Positions 57,575 to 64,000 of a stretch of 64,000 nt of DNA are shown in pieces. How positions within the stretch are numbered: position 1 is the first letter of the stretch; each line of letters starts with the position of its first letter. The notes below the pieces were generated by a model. That model searched no databases. It saw nothing but the letters and a program-made list of their open reading frames with translations, and was not told the origin of the DNA. Where the stretch lies: positions 17,807 to 81,806 of the IMG/VR virus record IMGVR_UViG_3300032883_000188. One strand, written 5' to 3'. Origin of the DNA: a virus. Both the position numbers and the translations under genes were made by a program.

Positions 57575-60211
57575 CTAATGGTGAACGCAGGTGGTGTTTA
57601 TATAGGGAATTGCGGGATGTAAGGCAGTCCAAGAGTGTAAATCAGACCACCAGCCAGCATACCATGTGTAATAAGCGAAGCCATCCAGCGCATTTGTGTT
57701 CAAAAACTCACAACCATAGGTTTGAAGTTGGGATAAAGTAAACTGCACGGTATAAGGAGCACTGGTTGTAAAGGTTTGGATAAGATAAACCAGTTCAACC
57801 TGCCCGTTCAAACCAGCCGCAGTTAATCTTGCCCTGTCGCTGTTAATTTGTGCAAGGGCTGAATCAGTACCAACATCACAACTTCCTTCTGCACCACCCG
57901 CACAATGCTTCCATATCACAGCTACATCCATAATTCTGGAAATCTGGCTTGCCGGGAACATGCTTTCGTAATATAGACCGTTGATGTAATTCCAAACTTT
58001 GATGTCCCGTCCTTTGGATAAAGCATATGCTTTTAATTGTGTCTTTAAACCTGCCATTTCATCAAATGTCATATTTGTGCAAGTCCAGAACGATTCATGC
58101 CCGTTCAGGATGCCGATGAAATTGCTGTATTGAGTAGCAACATCCAAGAATGGTTTTACTTTGGTGATATCCCCTGTGGCACTTACTGGATAAGGCGCTT
58201 CCCAATCACAGTTGGGACGCGGATTATTCCAATCTGAAACCCAAGCTACAATATTAATATTATATGCCGCCGCACTTGTGAATACATTTCGCCATATCGT
58301 AGCACTGCCGTTCACGTCAAAATCTACCATGGCAGTATTTATGCCCCAACCAGCCAGTGTAGCAAAATCAGCATTGTTTATCACTCTGTCCACCATGTAA
58401 TATTTTGTGGTTCTAACCCCGGCGACAGGAGTATTTGTAATCGTTGGGGTAGATGGGGTAAAAGTAAAGGTTGGGAGAACTGTACCTGCAACAGTTGGAG
58501 TTCTGGTTGCTGTTGCAGTTGCGGTACGAGTTGGGGTACGAGTTGCGGTTGGAGATGATACTGGCGCAGGAGTGCTGGTAGATGCCGGAGCACCCTTTGT
58601 AAAGGTCTGTGACCAGACGCTTACGCCGTTCCTGTAGAAGTTAACTGTGAAGGATGAGCCATTGACTGAAAAAGTACCAAAGGCTATACCCGTATGATTA
58701 TCATAATAGTCTACTCTGGCAGGATAAAGATAACTTGTGTAGTTATTAGTTAACGAGGCTGGTGAAGTAAAGAATTCCTCATAAGGGTGAGTTAGACTTG
58801 CAACTCTGGTATTATCCATGTGTATCCAAGCCTCGAGATGCTCGTGCCCGTGAATGGTGGCAGAGATAATCGGGTGTTTGTTTACAAGATTAATAAAAGT
58901 GGTTGAAGTACAACTTGCGTCTGTTTTTGCCGAGCAGTTTGAATGAACGCTTTCGATTGGGTATTCCCCACCGTGAAAGTATATAAATGCATGGGTCAGA
59001 CCAATGCTTTCAGCATAAGTCAGGCGTGCATCCATAAAACTGTATTCGGTGGCATCTATCTGACCCGTATCCCCCGGAGAATCTACGGTGATAAACATGG
59101 AATTTCCGTACTGGAAACTGTAGGTCATGTAGTAATTAGCAGAATTGATTGGCGTGTAATTAGTTATACCAGCAGGGTCAACCCTGATATTCGGGCTGGT
59201 TGAGAAGAAGTTCTCCCAAGTAACAGCATCCCCGGAGTTCTCGTTGTCATGATTGCCTCTGGTAAAGTAGGTCTTATTGAATATGCCGCCGTTCTTGATG
59301 GCGTTTGTCTTTGAAATCAGTTCAGCGGAAGTCATACTGGCGTCCATAAGGTCGCCGTTAAAAAGAACAAAGGCAGGATTTAAACCGTTTATGTAGGTTG
59401 ATGCAGTTTGTAATTGAGTAGAACCTAGTTGTGAATCACTCATGGATGCGAATGTAAATCCGCCTCCCGGTACGGTTGGTACTAGCGTAAACGTGCTTGT
59501 AGGAACGCTAGGTGTAAATGTAGCGGTTGATGTTCTGGTAGCGCTTGCTGTAGCAGTAGAACTAGCTGTGAAAGTCAGAGTAGGAGTTTTACTGGCTGTA
59601 ACTGTAAAGGTTGGTGTCCTGCTAGGGGTGAAGGTAAACGTGAACGTAGGTACAACAGGAGTAGCCGTACTTGTTGAAGTGTTTGTTACCGTTGTTGCTG
59701 TACTTGTAAACGTGCTTGTAGGTACAGTTGGCGTACTCGTGCGCGTACTCGTAGGTACAGTTGATGTACTTGTAGGAACTGTTGCTGTACTCGTGCGTGT
59801 ATTTGTAGGTACAGTTGCCGTAAAAGTAGGTGTAAACGTTTTACTTGCCGTACTTGTAGGCGTGAACGTATTGGTTGGAGTTAAACTTGAAGTAGCAGTA
59901 AAAGTAGCCGTACTTGTTCTGGTGACCGTTGCCGTACTCGTTTTGCTTGAAGTAGGAGTACTGGTAAATGTATCTGTTGGAGGTACGGGAGTTTCTGTTT
60001 CTGTGTCTGTCGGAGGAATAAGCGTTTCCGTCTCCGTGCTTGTTGGAGGGATAAGCGTTTCTGTAAATGTCGGAGTATATGTATTGCTACTGGTTACAGT
60101 GGCAACCCTTGTCTTTGTAATTGTTGCTGTTGGTGTTGGCGTGCTAGTTATGGGAACACAACCAATAAAAATAAACGAGATTAATATTACGAGCGCAAAA
60201 AATTTCCTCAT
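57575..60211 (-). CDS. secreted lipoprotein: metallophosphoesterase and glycoside-hydrolase-like domain
   Basis: An 878-residue protein. Signal peptide with lipobox-like FIGC (cysteine 18), then a ~200-residue Thr/Pro/Ser linker (TPTPTATITKT, TSTATVTRTSTATFTATSS). Residues ~255-535: calcineurin-like phosphoesterase (ASMSDSQLG, LFNGDLMDA, RGNHDNENSG, HGHEHLEAW). A second Thr-rich linker, then a C-terminal ~270-residue domain (YYMVDRVINNADFATLAGWG, NTAMVDFDV, YLIQTFTTSAPY) suggestive of a TIM-barrel glycoside hydrolase-like fold. It overlaps the upstream zinc-ribbon gene. Secretion and lipid anchoring imply action at the host surface. The linker style is typical of Chloroflexota. Confidence 0.75.
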   Translation of the reverse strand: MRKFFALVILISFIFIGCVPITSTPTPTATITKTRVATVTSSNTYTPTFTETLIPPTSTETETLIPPTDTETETPVPPTDTFTSTPTSSKTSTATVTRTSTATFTATSSLTPTNTFTPTSTASKTFTPTFTATVPTNTRTSTATVPTSTSTVPTSTRTSTPTVPTSTFTSTATTVTNTSTSTATPVVPTFTFTFTPSRTPTFTVTASKTPTLTFTASSTATASATRTSTATFTPSVPTSTFTLVPTVPGGGFTFASMSDSQLGSTQLQTASTYINGLNPAFVLFNGDLMDASMTSAELISKTNAIKNGGIFNKTYFTRGNHDNENSGDAVTWENFFSTSPNIRVDPAGITNYTPINSANYYMTYSFQYGNSMFITVDSPGDTGQIDATEYSFMDARLTYAESIGLTHAFIYFHGGEYPIESVHSNCSAKTDASCTSTTFINLVNKHPIISATIHGHEHLEAWIHMDNTRVASLTHPYEEFFTSPASLTNNYTSYLYPARVDYYDNHTGIAFGTFSVNGSSFTVNFYRNGVSVWSQTFTKGAPASTSTPAPVSSPTATRTPTRTATATATRTPTVAGTVLPTFTFTPSTPTITNTPVAGVRTTKYYMVDRVINNADFATLAGWGINTAMVDFDVNGSATIWRNVFTSAAAYNINIVAWVSDWNNPRPNCDWEAPYPVSATGDITKVKPFLDVATQYSNFIGILNGHESFWTCTNMTFDEMAGLKTQLKAYALSKGRDIKVWNYINGLYYESMFPASQISRIMDVAVIWKHCAGGAEGSCDVGTDSALAQINSDRARLTAAGLNGQVELVYLIQTFTTSAPYTVQFTLSQLQTYGCEFLNTNALDGFAYYTWYAGWWSDLHSWTALHPAIPYINTTCVHH

Positions 60212-61008
60212 GTCACCGTCCTTTCTTTGTTATCTATTTTCCATCTGGCTTTGCGCTCTTTTTCAAGGAGCGCCGCACAGGTTTTACAATATTTTTGTTT
60301 ATTGTTGTTTTTGACTATCTCTCTGCCGCAATTGTCACAATAACCAAATGCGGTATTTTTACCAAAGAATAAGTTATAATATTCCAGCACGTCATCAAGA
60401 TTTAGCATATCAATACCATCGGAGGACTTGTCCACGTACTCGAGACGAATAAGTTCCTTCTCAGCGTTATAGAACGTAAAGAATTCGCTGTACTTATGAA
60501 ATATCTTGGCTAAATCTATCTCACTGATGTTCTTTACTTTGGAAAGCCTGATTATATCCAATAAGTTGTTATAATGGACGTAATAATTATTTGAAACCTT
60601 CAATTCTGCCTTGGTGTGACGGGCATTCCTGTGTTTCAATGCTTTTGCCAGTATAAGGGTTGCAAAGAGCAGTTTTCTGTCCCTGTCATTCGAAACGAGC
60701 TTTAACTGGCTTATTTCCTTTTTGGAAACAGAAATACATTCTATCTTGCGCAAATCATAATTCATTGCAGAGCGCACCCATTTTTTGATGGCTTCCGCCT
60801 CCACAACCGGGTTGAAGTTCTTGTCCTGTTCTGTAGAAAAACGAATGAGTTCCCTTTCGAGGCGTACTGCGCCATAACTAAATTGTTGCTTTAAATATTT
60901 GGCTACCGTGTACATCTGGCTGTAATCTATGCCATTTGTAAACCCGTTGGTTAGAATGGACAAGGCATCCCGCTCTTCGTTAAAGGAAAAGGCTTTTTTA
61001 TTTCTCAT
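60208..61008 (-). CDS. zinc-ribbon protein co-transcribed with the RNA polymerase
   Basis: A 266-residue basic, mostly helical protein. The C-terminus carries a zinc ribbon (CDNCGREIV ... YCKTCAALL) followed by the basic KERKARWKI tail. It starts inside the polymerase gene end (11-base overlap) and its stop overlaps the start of the lipoprotein gene. The position makes it a candidate transcription or replication partner of the polymerase, e.g. an initiation factor. No family was recognised. CTTGGAGGACTTGT precedes the ATG. Confidence 0.6.
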   Translation of the reverse strand: MRNKKAFSFNEERDALSILTNGFTNGIDYSQMYTVAKYLKQQFSYGAVRLERELIRFSTEQDKNFNPVVEAEAIKKWVRSAMNYDLRKIECISVSKKEISQLKLVSNDRDRKLLFATLILAKALKHRNARHTKAELKVSNNYYVHYNNLLDIIRLSKVKNISEIDLAKIFHKYSEFFTFYNAEKELIRLEYVDKSSDGIDMLNLDDVLEYYNLFFGKNTAFGYCDNCGREIVKNNNKQKYCKTCAALLEKERKARWKIDNKERTVT

Positions 61009-63742
61009 ACAAGTCCTCCAAGGCGAACTCTTTTATGGTGTATCTATTCCAGAGATATTCAACTTCGCCATCGTCCGACTGCACAGGGAACTTGATGATA
61101 CCGGAGGAGTTCTTGGTAATGTTCTGCAACATGCCCTGTGGAAACATGCGCCATGGGAATTCCACCATGGAGACTTCCCCGCCGTAGGTCGCCTCGACTG
61201 CATAGTTGGCAAGTTCAGCATCGTTGGAACTGATGTTCGCCACGCACTCCTTGCGGAGATAGGCGATAAAAGCGTCCAGACTTTCGTAGGTATTCTTCAA
61301 GTCAGTTCGCAGACCACGCTTGTAGGCTTTGTATTCTCCAAGATAGGTTTTCATCTGTGTAAAAAGATAGGCATTCAATTCCATGCTTTCGTCTTTCAGT
61401 GCCCTGTAATCGAAATCCTGTGAAGACTTGCTTGAATATTTTCCAATCAAGCCAAGGTTTGCACGCATATAGCGGCTGATACGATTGACGGTTGAATTAT
61501 TGTCCACAAAGAAAGAGTGACGCAAATATTCATCAACCATCTTTTGTTCTTCTTCTGTGTGGGTTTCGGTTTTAAAAATATCATCAAAGGACTTGCTGAA
61601 TACAAGCTGGCTGTAGATGTTGTACTTTTTAAGTTCCTTGTTGTACCTGCTCATGTAGTGTGGGTAGAGAAAGCGAAAGAAGGATGGTCTGACTTCGCAT
61701 AGTATTTTATTATTGAACTCCCATTTGGCTTTTTCGTCCGGAGTCATATCTTCTGTGATTTTCTTCCATTTTGTCCAGTGCTCACGAAAAGGCGGGACTT
61801 TTAAACCTTTAACCCCATCGATGATTTCGCCCTGTATGACTCTGCCTATCTTCAAGCGTTTCAGGATAGTTTCGCGCTCAGGACTGCCCCATGGAAATTC
61901 TTCCAGCAGACAGTAGTATGAACTGGATATGTTGGTAGCAAAACCAACTTTGCTATTATAACCGTTCAACTGTCCTTCGACCTGCTTTTTGTCATCCCGG
62001 GAGTCAACTATTTCCTTTTCGGCTTTCTGGCTCTCGTAGATGATTGGTAACCCGTTCATTTTGCCTTTCAGCATGGTCAAGTTGTTCATGGTGCATACGA
62101 GGTCGCCATCAAAGTCACTGCCCCCATGGATGGCACAGTCTATACCTATTCCGTTGGCTGGAAAGATTATACCACTGTGTATATGCGCAAACCACTTTTT
62201 CAAGACAGGCTTATCCTGCAAATTAAGAATGTTGAATTCAGAGTGATGCACAATTGGACTGCGGATAGCCCCCACTGTTCCAATGCCACGCTTTAACCAG
62301 TATTCGGAGTAATATTCCCCGTCTTTTAATAACGATTCATGCTCTATGTGAAACATATGACAGGCTTGATAAAAAGGGTCGCCTATCATGAACTGGTAGT
62401 TGGAGTTTATCAACAGACTACCCATGTAGGATTCTTTTTTCTTTTTCTTGATGGTCTTAATAAACTTTTCCTGTATGTACTTGTCTCTTGACAAGGCGGG
62501 GTTGAGCAGGATGGCTTTAACCGTGGTGTCCATCTTGTCGAAGTCCTTTGGTTCGAAATTGGCTTCGCCTGTCGCATAGATAACCATATCATCGGCGCTC
62601 TCGCCGCTGATATTCCTAGCCCATGATACTGTTGGTTCGCATAGATTTGCGATATCAACATTGTTTAACTTCAACACTTGTAAAAACTGATAGCTTGTGC
62701 GGGAATGACTGTGTTCTATTTTCGGGTTGACTTTTGTTACGGAAAAGCCAAGTCCGTTCTGTTTACATTTGGCAACGTATTCTTCGGTACTGCCATAAGC
62801 AGACATGAGTTTAAACATCGACTCGGATATAATCAGGTCAACGGTATGAACATCACGCTCAATACCATAGGAGTCTGTGAACCAGTTGGTCTTGCTTATC
62901 TCACTGGCAAAGGCTTCCAAGTCGAATACGGTAATCAAACCTTTTAGGAAAGGCGCACGAATGATGGCACAACTGAAAACGTAGTCCAGTTCCAGTTCTT
63001 CGCTCCACCGTGCCGCCAGCCTTGGACTTATCAAGCCCTGTCCATCCCAAGCGTTTGCTTTGATGGTGTAATCTTTTTCAACTACATCATCGTCTTCGCC
63101 AATACCTTTATAAGTAACAAAATCAACTTTACGTATCGTCTCGATTTCTTTGTCGGGTATGACCGCAAAGTTTGGAAAAGAGACAGGTAAGGTTGATGAA
63201 GCATACAAGGAAAAATACGCACCAAATTTTGCCGCTACCATTGGTACGTTCTCGTTCCTGCCATTTTCAAGAATATCCATTAAAGGATGCTTGATATTAT
63301 TATTGATGAACATGGCAGTGTTCTTGCGTATCATGCCAGAAGATGCCATGAATGGGACAAACCTGATATCGTTTACATAAAAGCCACCGCGTTTTAGGAT
63401 TGCAAGATAATGGGATTTATTTTTAAACTCGATATTTACGAGGTCTTCCACGAATAAGATTTTTTCGATTCTTTCAGTATTATTTTTAAGTTTTTCTCGG
63501 TTTTCATCGGTGTTTTCAAGCTTTCTGAACTTTTTCTGCAATTTCAGTAGAATATCCAGTTCCTTTTGACTGAAATTGATGTTTTTCATCCTAAATAGCG
63601 TTCTTAGGAGTTCAGAATTGTTAATTGTGATAACTTCACTGTTTTTTCGAGCATTGTCGAGGGTAATTTTGATATTATAGTCACTTTTTTTAAGTCGCTC
63701 GGATGAGAATTTCAACGTGTAAAATTGTTGCAACTTCTTCAA
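60998..63742 (-). CDS. single-chain two-barrel RNA polymerase (YonO/QDE-1-like)
   Basis: A 914-residue protein starting at TTG, decided by GGAGGCAAATTT upstream. The catalytic motif DFDGD lies at 543-547 (IHGGSDFDGDLVCTM), preceded by AIRSPIVHHSEFNIL at ~492-506, which corresponds to the conserved arginine segment before the metal site in beta'-like barrels. YonO of Bacillus phage SPbeta has the same size and motif and is a DNA-dependent RNA polymerase of one chain. The N-terminal ~300 residues are helical and basic. It probably transcribes phage middle or late genes. A perfect host promoter lies upstream. No T7-like polymerase motifs were seen. Confidence 0.85.
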   Translation of the reverse strand: MKKLQQFYTLKFSSERLKKSDYNIKITLDNARKNSEVITINNSELLRTLFRMKNINFSQKELDILLKLQKKFRKLENTDENREKLKNNTERIEKILFVEDLVNIEFKNKSHYLAILKRGGFYVNDIRFVPFMASSGMIRKNTAMFINNNIKHPLMDILENGRNENVPMVAAKFGAYFSLYASSTLPVSFPNFAVIPDKEIETIRKVDFVTYKGIGEDDDVVEKDYTIKANAWDGQGLISPRLAARWSEELELDYVFSCAIIRAPFLKGLITVFDLEAFASEISKTNWFTDSYGIERDVHTVDLIISESMFKLMSAYGSTEEYVAKCKQNGLGFSVTKVNPKIEHSHSRTSYQFLQVLKLNNVDIANLCEPTVSWARNISGESADDMVIYATGEANFEPKDFDKMDTTVKAILLNPALSRDKYIQEKFIKTIKKKKKESYMGSLLINSNYQFMIGDPFYQACHMFHIEHESLLKDGEYYSEYWLKRGIGTVGAIRSPIVHHSEFNILNLQDKPVLKKWFAHIHSGIIFPANGIGIDCAIHGGSDFDGDLVCTMNNLTMLKGKMNGLPIIYESQKAEKEIVDSRDDKKQVEGQLNGYNSKVGFATNISSSYYCLLEEFPWGSPERETILKRLKIGRVIQGEIIDGVKGLKVPPFREHWTKWKKITEDMTPDEKAKWEFNNKILCEVRPSFFRFLYPHYMSRYNKELKKYNIYSQLVFSKSFDDIFKTETHTEEEQKMVDEYLRHSFFVDNNSTVNRISRYMRANLGLIGKYSSKSSQDFDYRALKDESMELNAYLFTQMKTYLGEYKAYKRGLRTDLKNTYESLDAFIAYLRKECVANISSNDAELANYAVEATYGGEVSMVEFPWRMFPQGMLQNITKNSSGIIKFPVQSDDGEVEYLWNRYTIKEFALEDLYEK

Positions 63743-63764
63743 AAATTTGCCTCCATTATCGCAG

Positions 63765-63923
63765 TCATGTTTGAAATGCTATCAAGGGGTTTATACCAAC
63801 AATCGGATATCCTTTCTGAGCCTCTCCTCCTCTCCTCGCCTTGTGGTTAGCCTTGGCTTCTTTAAGGTCGAGGAACAGGTCATTACGTTTGGTATCGAAA
63901 CGGTACAGTAAGCCAATATTCAT
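63765..63923 (-). CDS. small 52-residue protein preceding the RNA polymerase
   Basis: A frame starting ATG with AAGGAGTCTCTT before it. Sequence NIGLLYRFDTKRNDLFLDLK, then a basic AKANHKARRGGEAQKG region and a hydrophobic end GYPIVGINPLIAF. It is the first gene after a consensus promoter and lies 22 bases ahead of the polymerase gene, so it is translated on the polymerase mRNA. Small basic proteins at this site may serve as an accessory or regulator; function unknown. Confidence 0.6.
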   Translation of the reverse strand: MNIGLLYRFDTKRNDLFLDLKEAKANHKARRGGEAQKGYPIVGINPLIAFQT

Positions 63924-63952
63924 AAGAGACTCCTTATTGGAATGATGCTATA

Positions 63953-63981
63953 ATTATACCACAGAAAGTGAAATCTGTCAA
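63953..63981 (-). promoter_or_regulatory. consensus sigma-70 promoter of the RNA polymerase unit
   Basis: TTGACA, exactly 17 bases ending TGTGG, TATAAT. It would start transcription near 63945, reading through the 52-residue gene, RNA polymerase, zinc-ribbon and lipoprotein genes. Confidence 0.92.
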
Positions 63982-64000
63982 GGGCGTAGACCTTCGTGGC

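Noticed and set aside
59442-60314. 290-codon plus-strand frame opposite the lipoprotein linker
   Set aside because: It is a Val/Gly-rich mirror of the Thr-Pro linker; no start signal, and the minus-strand frame has a clear domain order and signal peptide.

Overview
The window looks like part of a large tailed-phage (Caudoviricetes) genome of siphovirus type, or a prophage or virome contig of one. Evidence is a near-complete minus-strand morphogenesis block in canonical order: terminase small and large subunits, portal, prohead protease/scaffold, major capsid, connectors, tail tube, tape measure, distal tail protein, tail-tip hub and receptor-binding proteins. A lysis module and a phage RNA polymerase are also present. 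The host is uncertain. Ribosome binding sites are strong AGGAGG types and the promoters are consensus sigma-70/sigma-A. One gene encodes a lipoprotein with long Thr-Pro linkers, a style common in Chloroflexota (Anaerolineae), so a Gram-positive-like or Chloroflexota host is a guess.

Layout. 1-4315 (+): a compact nucleotide-metabolism operon (FmdB-like zinc ribbon, HAD 5'(3')-nucleotidase, IMPDH/GMP-reductase-like enzyme, small membrane peptide, class II ribonucleotide reductase, MazG-like pyrophosphohydrolase) ending in a DUF2829/Tad2-like protein, a family that includes anti-Thoeris sponges. A bidirectional terminator follows at about 4.35 kb. 4.4-39.2 kb (-): small membrane proteins, receptor-binding and tail-tip genes, distal tail protein, a GIY-YIG/AP2 homing endonuclease, tape measure, tyrosine recombinase, RuvC resolvase, a MutH/Sau3AI-like nuclease, tail and head genes, a ferritin-like protein, terminase and a papain-like protease. 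Simple intergenic hairpins follow several structural genes.

39.3-43.5 kb (-): an RNA-rich island with tRNA-Thr, a DUF2828 (TROVE-like plus vWA) protein, a tandem array of about eight small structured elements (41364-42141), tRNA-Gln, an FkbM methyltransferase, tRNA-Trp, three tRNA-Ala genes and sigma-70 promoters. The array is the most novel signal here. Each element is closed by its own 6-9 bp stem that differs between copies while staying paired, and most carry the motif ACAGCAACCCAAA just inside the 5' strand. The array sits directly upstream of a gene related to Ro60, the Y-RNA-binding protein, so I propose a phage Ro/Y-RNA-like ribonucleoprotein system.

43.4-57.5 kb (-): a surface and lysis region with two collagen-like fibre proteins, sugar-binding-like proteins, three multidomain glycosyltransferase/methyltransferase genes, a holin and a GH25 endolysin. 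57.6-64 kb (-): a secreted metallophosphoesterase lipoprotein, a zinc-ribbon protein and a 914-residue single-chain RNA polymerase of the YonO/QDE-1-like two-barrel type (catalytic DFDGD), started from a perfect sigma-70 promoter.

How it may fit together: five near-identical host-type promoters serve the RNA polymerase, glycosylation, tRNA and RNA-array units. I found none for the 4.4-39.2 kb structural block, and a strong terminator at 39.34 kb insulates it. The phage RNA polymerase may therefore transcribe the late genes.
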